From positions 943,001 to 1,007,000 of the forward strand of contig NZ_CP045302.1 in NCBI RefSeq assembly GCF_009363155.1: a DNA stretch of 64,000 nucleotides. The letters are read 5' to 3'. This document shows positions 1-10,141 of this stretch, piece by piece. This stretch comes from Azotobacter salinestris. Its GTDB lineage: Bacteria > Pseudomonadota > Gammaproteobacteria > Pseudomonadales > Pseudomonadaceae. The stretch's first letter is position 1, and each line of letters starts with the position of its first letter. The position numbers and the translations under genes are program-made. The notes under the pieces are model-generated. The model had not been told where the DNA came from. It worked only from the letters and a program-made list of their open reading frames with translations, and made no database searches.

Positions 1-1812
1 CGCACCACGGCCGGCGATGAATACCCGCGCCACTACCGCTGCCCGCGCCCGACGGACGGCTCGCTGCGCACGGACGACAGCCGCGAGGAACTGCTGCTCG
101 ACCCCAATGCCCTGGCCGACGGTGGCTACCTGTCGCTCGGCGCCTTCGAGATCAGCCCCGACCAGCGGCGCCTGGCCTACAGCCTGGATACCAGCGGCGA
201 CGAGATCTACCGGCTGTTCGTCAGGGAACTGGACAGCGGCGCGCTGCACGAACTGCCCTTCGAGGACTGCGACGGCAGCATGACCTGGGCCAACGACAGC
301 GAAACGCTGTTCTTCGCCGAGCTGGACGACACCCAGCGCCCGCACAAGCTGTACCGCTACCGGCTCGGCGCCGAGGAGGCCGAGCTGGTATTCAACGAAC
401 CGGACGGACGCTTCTTCATCCACTGCTACCGCGCCAGCTCCGAGCGCCAGTTGATCCTCCTGAGCAACAGCAAGACCACCTGCGAGGCCTGGGCGCTGGA
501 CGCCGCGCGTCCGCAGGAGGCCTTCGTCTGCCTGGCGCCGCGTCTGGAGGGTCACGAATACTACCCCGACCACGGGCGCATCGACGGCGACTGGGGCTGG
601 CTGATCCGCACCAACCAGGACGGCATCGAGTTCGCCGTCTACCAGGCCCCCGAGGGCGCACCGAGCCGAGAACACTGGCGGCCGCGGATCGGCCACGACG
701 AAACGCGGATGATCGAGGACCTCAGCCTGAACGCCGCAGGCTTCGTCCTCAGCCTGCGCGAGCAGGGCCTGCCGATCGTCGAGGTGCACCCGGCCGACGC
801 CACGCCCTACCGCGTCGAACTGCCGGATGCCGCCTACAGCCTGGACGTGCAGGACACCCTGGAGTTCGACAGCCCGGTGATCCGCCTGCGCTACGAGGCG
901 CTCAACCGCCCGGCGCAGATCCGCCAGCTGGATCTGGCCGGCGGCGCCCAGCAGGTGCTCAAGGAAACCCCGGTGGAAGGTCCGTTCGATGCCGACGACT
1001 ACCTCAGCCTGCGGCTCTGGGCCGAAGCGGCCGACGGCGCGCGCATTCCGGTCAGCCTGGTCGCCCGTCGCGACGTCCTCCAGGGCACGGGGGAGAGACG
1101 CCCCGCCCCACTCTATCTCTATGGCTACGGCGCCTATGGCGAGAATCTCGACCCCTGGTTCTCCCATGCCCGGCTGAGCCTCCTGGAGCGCGGCTTCGTC
1201 TTCGCCATCGCCCACGTGCGCGGCGGCGGCGAACTGGGCGAGGCCTGGTACCGCGCCGGCAAGCTCGAACACAAGGAAAACACCTTCGGCGACTTCATCG
1301 CCGTGGCCGAACGGCTGATCGCCGAGGGCTTCACGTGCGCCGACCGGCTGGCGATCAGCGGCGGCAGCGCCGGCGGCCTGCTGATCGGCGCCGTGCTCAA
1401 CCGGCGTCCGGAGCTGTTCGCCGCGGCGATCGCCGAGGTGCCCTTCGTCGACGTGCTGAACACCATGCACAATCCCGACCTGCCGCTGACCGTCACCGAA
1501 TACGACGAGTGGGGCGACCCGAACGATCCCGAGGTCCACGCGCGGATCGAAGCCTACGCGCCCTACGAGAACGTGCGCGCCCAGGCCTACCCGGCGATCC
1601 TCGCGGTGGCCGGCTACCACGACAGCCGGGTGCAGTACTGGGAGGCGGCGAAGTGGGTGGCCAGGCTGCGCGCCAGCAAGACCGACGGCAACCTGCTGCT
1701 GCTGAAGACCGAGTTCGGCGCCGGCCACGGCGGCATGAGCGGACGCTACCAGGCGCTGAAGGACGTGGCGCTGGAATACGCCTTCCTGCTCAAGGTGCTC
1801 GGCCGCAGTTGA
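1..1812 (+). CDS. ptrB: Oligopeptidase B (prolyl oligopeptidase family S9A), 5' truncated by window edge
   Basis: Serine peptidase that cleaves short peptides after basic residues in the cytoplasm. The frame is open from base 1 with no start, so the N-terminus lies outside the window; about 603 residues are present against roughly 690 in the family. The C-terminal alpha/beta-hydrolase domain is clear: the nucleophile elbow ISGGSAGGLLIGA has its Ser codon at 1366-1368, the catalytic Asp sits in GYHDSRVQYWEAAKW, and the His in GAGHGGMSG near the end. The upstream part is the beta-propeller cap. The stop codon abuts the stop of the convergent yihY-like gene. Recognition of the family is firm; P1 specificity is inferred from the family. 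Confidence 0.93.
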   Translation, partial: RTTAGDEYPRHYRCPRPTDGSLRTDDSREELLLDPNALADGGYLSLGAFEISPDQRRLAYSLDTSGDEIYRLFVRELDSGALHELPFEDCDGSMTWANDSETLFFAELDDTQRPHKLYRYRLGAEEAELVFNEPDGRFFIHCYRASSERQLILLSNSKTTCEAWALDAARPQEAFVCLAPRLEGHEYYPDHGRIDGDWGWLIRTNQDGIEFAVYQAPEGAPSREHWRPRIGHDETRMIEDLSLNAAGFVLSLREQGLPIVEVHPADATPYRVELPDAAYSLDVQDTLEFDSPVIRLRYEALNRPAQIRQLDLAGGAQQVLKETPVEGPFDADDYLSLRLWAEAADGARIPVSLVARRDVLQGTGERRPAPLYLYGYGAYGENLDPWFSHARLSLLERGFVFAIAHVRGGGELGEAWYRAGKLEHKENTFGDFIAVAERLIAEGFTCADRLAISGGSAGGLLIGAVLNRRPELFAAAIAEVPFVDVLNTMHNPDLPLTVTEYDEWGDPNDPEVHARIEAYAPYENVRAQAYPAILAVAGYHDSRVQYWEAAKWVARLRASKTDGNLLLLKTEFGAGHGGMSGRYQALKDVALEYAFLLKVLGRS

Positions 1813-2682
1813 TCACAGCTTCTTCTCGCCGGGGTCCTTGCCCTCGGGATGATGGTGTTCGATCACCGCATTCAGCTCCGCGCCGAACAGCAGCACCGCC
1901 GCGGAGATGAAGAAGTACAGCAGCATGACGATGATCGCCCCGACGCTGCCGTAGGTGGCGTCGTAATTGGCGAAATTGCGCACGTAGAAGCCGAAGCCGA
2001 GCGAGGCGGCGATCCATACCAGCACCGCCAACACCGAGCCCGGAGTGATGAAGCGGAAGCTCTGCTCGGCGTCCGGCGCCACGTAGTAGATCACGGCCAC
2101 CGCCAGGATCAGCAGCAGTATCGCCACCGGCCAGCGCAGCCAGGTCCAGAGGGTGACGATCAACTGCTCCAGCCCCACCCAGCCGGCCAGCCAACTCATC
2201 ACCTCCGGGCCGACGAGCATCAGGGCGGCCGCACTCAGCAGCATCAGGGCGATGCCGACGGTGTAGAGCACCGACAGGGGAATGCGCTTCCAGGCCGGGC
2301 GGCCCTCCTTGACGTCGTAGGCCTTGTTCATCGCCTGCATGGTCGAGCGCACGCCGGCCGAGGCCGTCCACAACGCGACCACTATCCCTACCGAGAACAA
2401 CCCGACCCGCTCCTGCTGGAACTGGGCGATGACCGTGTTGACCGTGTCCATCGCCTGCGGTGGCAGCAGCAGAGCCGCCTGCTGCTGCAGCCAGTCGAAG
2501 AATTTCTGCAGGTCGAGAAAGCCGATCAGGGCGATCAGGAACAACAGGAAGGGGAACAGGGAAAAGAGCATCTGGAAGGCCAGCGCCGAGGCATAGGTCG
2601 GCATCTCGTCGTCCATGAAATCCTTCACCGTGCACTTGAGGACCTCGACCAGTCCCATTCCCCGCAGATCCCACAGATGCAT
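1813..2682 (-). CDS. YihY/BrkB-family inner membrane protein
   Basis: 289-residue integral membrane protein of the YihY (formerly BrkB) family; its biochemical role is not settled and the old ribonuclease BN label is wrong for this family. About six hydrophobic segments are visible, beginning near residue 30 after a short cytoplasmic N-terminus with the motif YASALAFQMLFSLFPFLL, and ending in FISAAVLLFGAELNAV followed by a charged tail. The start codon gives the usual family length. It is convergent with oligopeptidase B, the two stop codons being adjacent, so the genes are independently transcribed. Confidence 0.85.
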   Translation of the reverse strand: MHLWDLRGMGLVEVLKCTVKDFMDDEMPTYASALAFQMLFSLFPFLLFLIALIGFLDLQKFFDWLQQQAALLLPPQAMDTVNTVIAQFQQERVGLFSVGIVVALWTASAGVRSTMQAMNKAYDVKEGRPAWKRIPLSVLYTVGIALMLLSAAALMLVGPEVMSWLAGWVGLEQLIVTLWTWLRWPVAILLLILAVAVIYYVAPDAEQSFRFITPGSVLAVLVWIAASLGFGFYVRNFANYDATYGSVGAIIVMLLYFFISAAVLLFGAELNAVIEHHHPEGKDPGEKKL

Positions 2683-2797
2683 GCCGTCGCCTCCCGCTGA
2701 GCACTCTAGAGATAGACGGGACGGATCCGTATCGGTGCCCGCGGACCGACCAGTGGCAGGGCAGACACCCGGAAATGCGGCCGGAGGAGGCCCGGGC

Positions 2798-3247
2798 TCA
2801 GTCGAAGAACTTGGCCAGCATCCGCGAAACGAAGCTGCCCTCGATGCTTCTCTTCACGTCGCTCACGTAGTGCTTGTCGTCGCGCTTGATGTGGTTGGTC
2901 AGCCACAGCCCGATGTCGCTGCGCACCTCCCGAGCCAGACGGATCGGATCTTCGCCGCGCTCGAAGCGCACGCCGTAGGAGTAGGCGCGCTCCTTGAAGC
3001 GCTCGTGCACCTGGTGGTGGGCCTCGAGCAGCGGATAGCCGGCCTTCTCCATGAGGCTTTCCTCGAATGTGTTGTGGGAAATGGAGTAGTCGATGATCGC
3101 CTTGATCACGCGCTCGATCTCGGGAACCGACTTGTGGGCGATCGCCCGATCGATTTCGTTCAGGTACTCGAAGATACGCTTGTGCTGATCGTCGATGATG
3201 TCGATACCGGTCTCGAATTCGGCGGACCAGTTGATGTTGTAAGCCAT
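2798..3247 (-). CDS. Bacteriohemerythrin (single hemerythrin domain)
   Basis: 149-residue O2-binding di-iron protein, probably cytoplasmic, for oxygen sensing or delivery. Ligand motifs appear in order: an early His in DDQHKRIF, a His/Glu pair in SHNTFEESLM, two His in LEAHHQVHERF, and the last His/Asp in LTNHIKRDDKHY, so all seven usual di-iron ligands appear present. The start at MAYNINW matches the family N-terminus; an in-frame ATG 12 bases upstream is less likely. It stands alone with no signalling domain. Oxygen binding is family knowledge and not demonstrated here. Confidence 0.88.
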   Translation of the reverse strand: MAYNINWSAEFETGIDIIDDQHKRIFEYLNEIDRAIAHKSVPEIERVIKAIIDYSISHNTFEESLMEKAGYPLLEAHHQVHERFKERAYSYGVRFERGEDPIRLAREVRSDIGLWLTNHIKRDDKHYVSDVKRSIEGSFVSRMLAKFFD

Positions 3248-3467
3248 TTCTACACGCACCTCGGCAAGACAGGAAAGCAGTCAAGTAACGCCTGCCGTGG
3301 ACGTGCAATTCACATGCCGAATGACATCAAAATGATATCGTGCGACCAATGGCCGCTCTGGAAAGATTTCTTGACACCCGGACCTGCCTCTTGCCGGCTC
3401 CAGCTGAAGCAAACGTCACATAAATGCCTATTTGTTGTAATGAACCGCACAATGCAAAGCCCCCCTC

Positions 3468-4706
3468 TCAGCGCCTGGTCTTGAGGGCCAGCAGAGGCGT
3501 ATCCAGCACCTTCGACTTGCCGCCCAGGAGGTTCTCGCTGATCGCGACGAAGTCGTCGGTGTTGACCCGCTCCATGCGGATCAGCCCGCGCACCACATCG
3601 TCCAGCGAGTGGCGGTTCTCGCTGCGCGTGCGGATCTCCGCGTCGAGCGCCTGCAGCAGGAGCACGGCGCGGGCGGTGGCCGGGCCGCTGACCCGCTCGC
3701 CGCGCAGGCTGACGACCTTGCGGCTCCAGCGGGTCAGCTGCTGGCGAATCCGCTCGTAGCGATCCTCGCCGAGGCCGCCGGCACGGCGCAGCAGCTCGAT
3801 GGCGTAGTACTCGGCCAGCCCCTCGCTGATCCAGTCGCTCTCGTCGGTATCGCGAATCCGCGCGAACACGTGCACCAGCTCGTGCAGCAGGGAGCTGGTG
3901 CCGTTCTCGCTGACCAGCGGACGGTCGGCGTGCATGTAGAGGGAGTTCGGCGCCGACAGGCCGCCGCGCCACATCGGACTGCCGGCGCCGACCACCAGCA
4001 GCTTGCCGGGCTCGCGCAGGAACACCGCCTGGTATTCGTCCCAAACGAAAGTCAGGAGGGTCAGAATGTCCATCCGCCGCATCCCTTCGCCGAGCGGCGC
4101 CGCCACGCTGACCTCGCTGTCGCCCAGGGTCGCCCGCCGGGTACCGAGCTTGCCGGCGAGCAGCCAGCCGGTCGGCCGGTCGAACAGGCGCGCCGGGTTG
4201 TCTATGCGAAAGCGGTTCTTGCCGATGCGCGGCCAGCCGGTCTCGACGCCCGTCCAGCCCTCGGGCAGCTCGAACGCCAGGCGCGCCACCAGCTCCACGC
4301 CATCCTGCTGATCGAGGTGGGCGCTGGGCACCAGGTCGTCGCCGCGCAGCAGGGCCCAGTGCTCGGTCATCCGCGCATCGAAGCGCCCGGAAGCACGTGC
4401 ATGGCTGACCTGCACCCGGTAGCTCAGGCTGCTCCTGCCCTCCGCGGGCCGCCAGGTGCCGCTGCCGGGCTCCTCCTGCTGCCACTGCCCGTCGCTCTGG
4501 AAATCGCTGTAGCGGCCCTGCTCGCCCAGCTCGAAGCGCAGGCTGCGGACCGCGCTGCCCCGCTCCAGGGTCAGACGGACCTCGGCCTGGTCGCTCTCGG
4601 GCAGAAAGCGCACGTGGTAGTCCAGATCGACCTTGTCCGCCGCCCACGCGGGGGCGACGGCAAGCAGCAGGACGGCACGGAACAGCAGCTTCGGGCTGGC
4701 AGGCAT
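3468..4706 (-). CDS. Secreted M61-like gluzincin metallopeptidase
   Basis: 412-residue exported protein resembling M61/M1-clan peptidases. The chosen start (MPASPKLL) opens a classic signal peptide with the core LLFRAVLLLAVAPAWA and an AWA-A cleavage site; an earlier in-frame ATG would bury it. The N-terminal half is beta-rich. The zinc site is HELVHVF, and about 16 residues later WISEGLAEYYA supplies the third ligand Glu, as in HExxH-E gluzincins. No C-terminal PDZ domain is evident, unlike longer M61 members. The substrate is unknown. It is followed on the same strand by unrelated genes with normal intergenic gaps. Confidence 0.72.
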   Translation of the reverse strand: MPASPKLLFRAVLLLAVAPAWAADKVDLDYHVRFLPESDQAEVRLTLERGSAVRSLRFELGEQGRYSDFQSDGQWQQEEPGSGTWRPAEGRSSLSYRVQVSHARASGRFDARMTEHWALLRGDDLVPSAHLDQQDGVELVARLAFELPEGWTGVETGWPRIGKNRFRIDNPARLFDRPTGWLLAGKLGTRRATLGDSEVSVAAPLGEGMRRMDILTLLTFVWDEYQAVFLREPGKLLVVGAGSPMWRGGLSAPNSLYMHADRPLVSENGTSSLLHELVHVFARIRDTDESDWISEGLAEYYAIELLRRAGGLGEDRYERIRQQLTRWSRKVVSLRGERVSGPATARAVLLLQALDAEIRTRSENRHSLDDVVRGLIRMERVNTDDFVAISENLLGGKSKVLDTPLLALKTRR

Positions 4707-4806
4707 GGAAAGGACTCCTTGGCAGGACGGACAGGACAAGTGTGCCGACTGGGCGGACACGAGGGGAAGTGCCGGGCCGGCCGGCAGTTCGCGCTTCGGC
4801 GCGGTT

Positions 4807-5256
4807 TCAGCCGGCACGGAAGATCAGATGGTCTTCCCAGTCGTCCTCGGCCACCGAGGTCTCGCTGAGCATGCGTCCGGCCTGGGAAATCCGCTCGCGG
4901 TGCACCGCCTCGGGATCGCCGCAGACCAGCGGGTGCCAGAGCGGCAGGTCCTTGCCTTCGGCGAGCAGGCGATAGGCGCAGGTCGGCGGCAGCCACTGGA
5001 ATTCGCCCGCCTGGGCCGGGGTGAGCTGGATGCAGTCGGGAACCGACTGGCGGCGGTTGGCGTAGTCGCGGCAGCGGCAGGTCTCCAGATCGAGCAGGCG
5101 GCAGGCGATGCGCGTGTAGTAGACGCCGCCGTCCTCCTCGTCCTCGAGCTTCTGCAGGCAGCACAGGCCGCAGCCGTCGCACAAGGACTCCCACTCCCCG
5201 GCATCGAGCTGGTCGAGGGTCTTGCGCTTCCAGAAGGGTTCGACTTTCGCCGCCAT
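4807..5256 (-). CDS. YcgN-family cysteine cluster protein (UPF0260)
   Basis: 149-residue protein of the YcgN/UPF0260 family, whose function is unknown. The hallmark cysteine cluster is visible: [11 protein letters not shown] in the first third, then [17 protein letters not shown] and VCGD, a pattern expected to bind metal, possibly an Fe-S cluster (inference). The start [14 protein letters not shown] matches the conserved N-terminus; the longer open frame upstream lacks similarity. The same relatives sit near rnd and ycgL in other Pseudomonas genomes, as here a few kilobases away. Confidence 0.87.
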   Translation of the reverse strand: MAAKVEPFWKRKTLDQLDAGEWESLCDGCGLCCLQKLEDEEDGGVYYTRIACRLLDLETCRCRDYANRRQSVPDCIQLTPAQAGEFQWLPPTCAYRLLAEGKDLPLWHPLVCGDPEAVHRERISQAGRMLSETSVAEDDWEDHLIFRAG

Positions 5257-5377
5257 GGGAACTACCGCCACCTGTGCTGAAAAAGGCGCGCAGTCTAGCC
5301 AGTGCCGGCCCTCTGGCCAAGACCGGCAACACAGGCCGGAGGCACCGACCGTCGCCCGCCCGAAATGCCGGCCGGAC

Positions 5378-5815
5378 TCACTGCGTGTCGAGCATCTCCC
5401 GGTGAGCGCGCAACTCCTCGAGCATCTTCTCCAGATGGGCGATGTGCCGGTCCAGTTGCTCGGGCGTCGGTTCACCCATCATGGCGCCATGACCGCCCGG
5501 CATGCCCTGGCCACCGCCCGTCGTGCCCATGCCGCCACCCGGCCGGTCCATGCCCTCGCCATGCATCATCCCCGGCCCCATCATGGGACAGCCGCCGGCC
5601 ATGCCGGGGCCGGCATGCATGCTCTGCCAGTGCTGCTCCCGCAGTCTGCGGCGCTCTTCCGGAGTCTTGGCCGCCTGCCAGGCCTGGCGGTATTCCTGGA
5701 CCTTCTGCCAGTGCTGCTGCCAGGCCGCCTCGGAATCGGGCGGCGTCTCCTGTGCGCCAACCAGCGCGGCCGAACTGGCGAACAGGATGCCGAACAACCA
5801 GGGAGCGATTTTCAT
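5378..5815 (-). CDS. Small exported protein with Gly/Met-rich linker
   Basis: 145-residue protein of unknown function. It has a signal peptide ([22 protein letters not shown]), then a charged helical stretch rich in Gln, Glu and Arg ([20 protein letters not shown]), a linker dense in Gly and Met ([16 protein letters not shown]), and a C-terminal amphipathic helix ending HREMLDTQ. The Met/His-rich linker resembles periplasmic copper-binding proteins, but that is only a compositional hint. The start follows an AGAGGAG-like ribosome site. Confidence 0.55.
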   Translation of the reverse strand: MKIAPWLFGILFASSAALVGAQETPPDSEAAWQQHWQKVQEYRQAWQAAKTPEERRRLREQHWQSMHAGPGMAGGCPMMGPGMMHGEGMDRPGGGMGTTGGGQGMPGGHGAMMGEPTPEQLDRHIAHLEKMLEELRAHREMLDTQ

Positions 5816-6105
5816 GGAGGCGTTCTCCTCTATCAGGGACAGTCTGAAAGTAGAGACGACATTTGCTGCTCGTGCGCTCGACGGCGGAAAAGAACCGCAC
5901 TGTCCCGGGGGTCGCCTGCAGGCAGCGCGGGCATGTCCGGGCAGCCGTTCCCGGCCAGGTAGAAGCCGCGTCGCCGGTGCCGGCAGCGGCGACGCGGAAG
6001 ATGGGGAGCCGGCGGCCTTGCGCCGCCGGCCGTGGCAGTGGCGAGCACCGCCAGTGGGCACGAACGACTTGTCTGCGCCTCGAGCCGAAGATGACTTCAG
6101 CTGCT

Positions 6106-7458
6106 CTAGCGCACCAGACAGGGCTTCTTGTTATCGAAGCGCCAGCCGGGGATCAGGTACTGCATGGCGACGGAGTCGTCGCGCGCGCCGAGGCCCATGC
6201 CCTTGTACAGCTCGTGGGCCTTGTTCACCTGGTCCATGTCGATCTCCAGCCCCAGGCCCGGCTTCTGCGGCACCTTGACCTTGCCGCCGACGATCTGCAG
6301 CGGCTCCTTGGTCAGACGCTGGCCGTCCTGCCAGATCCAGTGCGTGTCGATGGCGGTGATCCTGCCCGGCGCCGCGGCGGCGACATGGGTGAACATGGCC
6401 AGCGAGATGTCGAAGTGGTTGTTCGAGTGCGAACCCCAGGTCAGCCCCCACTCGTGGCACAGCTGCGCCACCCGCACCGAGCCCTGCATGGTCCAGAAGT
6501 GCGGGTCGGCCAGCGGGATGTCCACCGATTGCAGCTGGATGGCATGGCCCATCTGCCGCCAGTCGGTGGCGATCATGTTGGTCGCGGTGGGCAGGCCGGT
6601 GGCGCGGCGGAACTCGGCCATCACCTCGCGGCCGGAGTAGCCGTCCTCGGCGCCGCAGGGGTCCTCGGCGTAGGCCAGCACACCGTGCATGTCGCGGCAC
6701 AGGCGGATGGCGTCCTTGAGCAGCCAGCCGCCGTTGGGGTCGAGGGTCACGCGCGCCTCGGGAAAGCGCTCGGCCAGCGCGGTGACCGCCTCGATCTCCT
6801 CCTCGCCGCGCAGCACGCCGCCCTTGAGCTTGAAGTCGTGGAAGCCGTAGCGTGCATGCGCCGCCTCGGCCAGACGGACCACGCCTTCCGGGGTCAGGGC
6901 CTCCTCGTTGCGCACCCGGAACCAGTCGTTGTCGGCCCCGGGCTCGCCGCGATAAGGCAGGTCGGTCTTCTGGCGGTCGCCGACGTAGAACAGGTAGCCG
7001 AGCATCTCCACCTCGTCGCGCTGCTGGCCCTCGCCGAGCAGGGCCGCCACCGGCACCTCGAGGAACTGGCCGAGCAAATCGAGAAGGGCTGCCTCCAGGG
7101 CAGTCACCGCGTGGATGGTGATGCGCAGGTCGAAGGTCTGCAGGCCGCGGCCGCCGGCATCGCGCGCGGCGAAGGCCTGGCGCACCTGGTTGAGGATCTT
7201 CTGGTACTGGCCGATCGGCTGGCCGATCAGCAGGCTGCGGGCGTCCTCCAGGGTCTGGCGGATGCCTTCGCCGCCGGGGACTTCGCCGACCCCGGTGTGG
7301 CCGGCGTTGTCCTGGAGGATGACGATGTTGCGGGTGAAGTAGGGACCGTGGGCGCCGCTCAGGTTGAACAGCATGGAGTCGTAGCCGGCCACCGGGATGA
7401 CCTGCATGCCGGTGATGACGGGCGCCTTGCCGATGGCTTGGGAAATCTGAGTGCTCAT
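6106..7458 (-). CDS. gudD: Glucarate dehydratase
   Basis: 450-residue enolase-superfamily enzyme that dehydrates D-glucarate to 5-dehydro-4-deoxyglucarate, the first step of glucarate catabolism. Landmarks: the N-terminal capping domain with [11 protein letters not shown], the KxK base in FKLKGG, metal ligands in TLDPNGGW and YAEDPCG, and the second catalytic His in [11 protein letters not shown]. The start [10 protein letters not shown] gives full length. It is last in a minus-strand set kdgD-gudP-gudD, 77 bp below gudP. Because kdgD upstream is truncated, the product of this enzyme may have no dedicated next step here unless a second copy exists elsewhere. Confidence 0.93.
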   Translation of the reverse strand: MSTQISQAIGKAPVITGMQVIPVAGYDSMLFNLSGAHGPYFTRNIVILQDNAGHTGVGEVPGGEGIRQTLEDARSLLIGQPIGQYQKILNQVRQAFAARDAGGRGLQTFDLRITIHAVTALEAALLDLLGQFLEVPVAALLGEGQQRDEVEMLGYLFYVGDRQKTDLPYRGEPGADNDWFRVRNEEALTPEGVVRLAEAAHARYGFHDFKLKGGVLRGEEEIEAVTALAERFPEARVTLDPNGGWLLKDAIRLCRDMHGVLAYAEDPCGAEDGYSGREVMAEFRRATGLPTATNMIATDWRQMGHAIQLQSVDIPLADPHFWTMQGSVRVAQLCHEWGLTWGSHSNNHFDISLAMFTHVAAAAPGRITAIDTHWIWQDGQRLTKEPLQIVGGKVKVPQKPGLGLEIDMDQVNKAHELYKGMGLGARDDSVAMQYLIPGWRFDNKKPCLVR

Positions 7459-7535
7459 GAGGGATTCCTGCAACTGGATATGGGGGTTCCGTCCCGCGCC
7501 ATGCCGGGGTCGGCAGGCGCGGGCGGGGTCTGGTT

Positions 7536-8873
7536 TCAGGCGTGGGACCGGCTCAGCCGCGGCTCGGGCAGCCCCGAGTCGCCACGGGGGCCGGGCTGGG
7601 TGCGGGCGAAGAACACCACGATGGCCGCCAGCACCGAGGTCGCGGCCAGCGCGTAGAGGCCGCCCTGGATGGAGCCGGTGTGCTGCTCGAGCAGGCCGAA
7701 GGTGGTCGGCGCGACGAAGCCGCCGAGGTTGCCCACCGAGTTGATCAGAGCGATGACGCCGGCGGCGATGCGCGCGTCCAGATAGCCCTGGGGAATCGGC
7801 CAGAACAGCGAGGCGGCCGACTTGAAGCCGATGGCGGCGAAGCACACGGCGACGAAGGCGAAGATCGGCCCGCCGGTGGTGGAGGCGAACATTCCCAGGC
7901 CGGCGGTCAGCAGCGCCGCGGCGACCCAGGCCTGCTGGAACTTCCAGCGGGCGGCCAGCCAGGCGAAGGCGTACATGGCGATGATCGAGATCAGCCAGGG
8001 AATCGAGTTGAAGAAGCCCACCTCGACGCTGCTCAGCTCGCCCATGCGCTTGATGATCGTGGGCAGCCAGAAGGTGGCGGCGTAGATGGTCAGCTGGATG
8101 CAGAAGTAGATCAGACAGAACAGGCCGATCTGGGAATCCTCGAGCAGCGTCCAGATCGACGGCTTGACGGTGGTCGCCGTCTCGCGGGCGCGCTGCTCCT
8201 CGTCGATGGCCGCGACCAGGGCGTCCTGCTCGGCGCGCTCCAGCCACTTGGCGTCATGGGGCCTGGAGTCCAGCCAGAACCAGACGAAGCCGCAGAGCAG
8301 CACCGAGGCCATGCCTTCGATGAAGAACATCCACTGCCAGCCGTGCCAGCCGAGTCCCTCGATCTGCAGCAGCGCGCCGGACAGCGGGCCGGAGATCAGC
8401 GAGGCCAGCGCCGAGCTGCTGAGGAAGATGGCGATGGCCTTGCCGTGCTCGGCTCCCGGCAGCCAGCGGGTGAAGTAGTAGATCACTCCGGGGAAGAAGC
8501 CCGCTTCGGCGATGCCCAGCAGAAAGCGCAGGATGTAGAAGTGGGTTTCGTTCTGGATGAAGGCCATCGCCGTGGCGACCAGGCCCCAGGTCAGCATGAT
8601 CCGGGTCAGCCAGGCACGGGCGCCGACCTTCTGCAGCAACAGGTTGGAAGGCACCTCGAAGAGGGCGTAGCCGATGAAGAACAGGCCGGCGCCGAAGCCG
8701 AAGGCCGCCGCGCCGATGCCCAGGTCGGTTTCCATCTGGGAGCGGACGAAGCCGATGTTCACCCGGTCGATGTAGTTGACGACGAACAGCGGCAGCACAT
8801 GGCGCTTGACCTTGGCGACCGCCGACTGCAGCGTCGGATCGGCGGTGGGGCCGGCATGGGATGCGTGATGCAT
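7536..8873 (-). CDS. gudP: MFS glucarate/galactarate-type transporter (anion:cation symporter family)
   Basis: 445-residue major facilitator with about 12 membrane segments, of the GudP/phthalate permease (ACS) group that imports hexarates with protons. The N-terminal signature [11 protein letters not shown] and the loop after TM2-3 ([19 protein letters not shown]) are typical. It lies directly upstream of glucarate dehydratase on the same strand, which fixes the likely substrate as D-glucarate; galactarate is possible. The start is preceded by a GGGAG-like ribosome site. Confidence 0.86.
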   Translation of the reverse strand: MHHASHAGPTADPTLQSAVAKVKRHVLPLFVVNYIDRVNIGFVRSQMETDLGIGAAAFGFGAGLFFIGYALFEVPSNLLLQKVGARAWLTRIMLTWGLVATAMAFIQNETHFYILRFLLGIAEAGFFPGVIYYFTRWLPGAEHGKAIAIFLSSSALASLISGPLSGALLQIEGLGWHGWQWMFFIEGMASVLLCGFVWFWLDSRPHDAKWLERAEQDALVAAIDEEQRARETATTVKPSIWTLLEDSQIGLFCLIYFCIQLTIYAATFWLPTIIKRMGELSSVEVGFFNSIPWLISIIAMYAFAWLAARWKFQQAWVAAALLTAGLGMFASTTGGPIFAFVAVCFAAIGFKSAASLFWPIPQGYLDARIAAGVIALINSVGNLGGFVAPTTFGLLEQHTGSIQGGLYALAATSVLAAIVVFFARTQPGPRGDSGLPEPRLSRSHA

Positions 8874-8951
8874 GGTGAGTCTCCCACTGATTGTTTTTAT
8901 GCGGGGTGCAGACGGGTGCCCGGCCTGCCGGAAGGCGGCCGGGCAGTCGTA

Positions 8952-9280
8952 TCACTGCGGGCCGAGCTTCCTGATCAGCGCGGCGAGGCGTTCGTACTCG
9001 TCGGGCAGCAGGTCGGTCAGCGGCGCGCGCACGGGGCCTGCGTCGTGGCCGACGATCTTGACCCCGGCCTTGACCATGCTCACCGCGTAACCGGCGTGGC
9101 GGTTGCGGATCTCCAGCAGCGGCAGGAAGAAGTCGTCGATGATCTTGCCCACGGTTTCGTGGTCGTCGGCGGCGATGGCCTTGTAGAACTCCATCGCGGT
9201 GCGCGGGATGAAGTTGAACACCGCCGAGGAGTAGACCGGCACGCCCAGGGCCTTGTAGGCCGCGGCGAAGACTTCGGCAT
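8952..9280 (-). pseudogene. kdgD: kdgD remnant: C-terminal third of 5-dehydro-4-deoxyglucarate dehydratase
   Basis: About 109 codons homologous to the C-terminal end of KdgD (family length about 303), the decarboxylating dehydratase that makes 2-oxoglutarate semialdehyde. Similarity runs from [17 protein letters not shown] through [12 protein letters not shown] to [16 protein letters not shown] and stops abruptly near 9280. Upstream of that point the sequence matches a regulator gene on the opposite strand. The N-terminal two thirds, including the catalytic Lys of the DHDPS-like barrel, are missing, so the fragment cannot be active. A GTG at 9242 could start a short product, but this is probably meaningless. 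Confidence 0.88.
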
Positions 9281-9770
9281 CGGCACCTTCGTGCTGGAGC
9301 GCAAGCCGCAGGCGCCGCTGGGCCTGAACGTCGAAACGGCGCTGAGCATGCGCGACATCCTGGAACTGCGCCTCGGACTGGAAAGCCAGGCGGTCGCCCT
9401 GGCCGCGCGGCGGCGCACGGAGGAACAGCTGGCGGCGATGCGCCAGGCACTGGACGATTATCAGGACGCGCTAGCCGGCGCCCGCAGCTGCGTGGAGGCG
9501 GATCGGCGCTTCCACCTGCTGATCGCCGAAGCCACCGGCAACCCCTATTTCGGCGAGATCATGCGCCACCTGGGCGAGGCCCTGATTCCGCGCAACAGGA
9601 TCGACTCCGGCGCGCGGGGCGGCAAGGACCTGGCCCGCCACGGCTATCTGGCCAACCTGGAGCACGAAGCCATCCTGAAGGCCATCCGCCAGCAGGATCC
9701 GGACGCGGCCAGAGCCGCCATGTGGACCCACCTGAGCAACAGCCGCGAGCGCTTCGCACTGGACGAATAG
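9276..9770 (+). pseudogene. GntR/FadR-family regulator remnant (FCD domain only)
   Basis: An open frame without a natural start encodes the end of the DNA-binding wing (GTFVLERK) and then a complete-looking FCD effector domain: [34 protein letters not shown] and LEHEAILKAIRQQD. A whole member would be about 230-250 residues; the first 65-75 residues holding the winged helix are gone. The fragment begins exactly where the kdgD remnant ends, so one deletion removed both 5' ends and the divergent promoter between them. It was presumably the repressor of the glucarate genes (inference from position). Confidence 0.82.
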
Positions 9771-9847
9771 CCGCGGCGCGAAGCCGCGAGGAAGGATCGG
9801 AGGCGGAACGGCCGCCGCGCACAGCCGCCCCGCCGGGCCGGCCCGGA

Positions 9848-10141
9848 TCAGACCGGGTCGTTCATCCGCAGCAGCTCCTCCGGCAGGTGCTCGATGTACT
9901 CCTCCTCCGGCGGCGGCATCTGCAGGTGATAGCCCTGCTTCCCGAGGTTCTCCAGCACCTTGCGGATGTCCTCGCGGGCCAGCGTGCGTTCGGGCGAGAG
10001 CACCAGGTCGAAGGCGTGCTGCGGCGCGCCGAAAGCCGCCAGCAGGCCCTCCGGCACCCGCGACAGGGCATCCTTCTTCGCCACGTAGAGATACATCTCC
10101 CGGCGCCGCGGACTCTTGTAGATGGAACAGATGCATTTCAT
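9848..10141 (-). CDS. YcgL domain protein
   Basis: 97-residue YcgL-family protein, a small alpha/beta fold of unknown function conserved in gammaproteobacteria. The N-terminus [20 protein letters not shown] and the C-terminal part [17 protein letters not shown] are typical. Its ATG overlaps the TGA of rnd (ATGA, 10138-10141), so it is translationally coupled to ribonuclease D, the arrangement seen in other pseudomonads. Confidence 0.9.
   Translation of the reverse strand: MKCICSIYKSPRRREMYLYVAKKDALSRVPEGLLAAFGAPQHAFDLVLSPERTLAREDIRKVLENLGKQGYHLQMPPPEEEYIEHLPEELLRMNDPV

Noticed and set aside
6008-6031. GCCGGCGG/CCGCCGGC hairpin as terminator
   Set aside because: No U-run on either strand.
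7542-9770. 742-codon plus-strand open frame
   Set aside because: Antisense of gudP over most of its length; only the end (from about 9276) is the regulator fragment.
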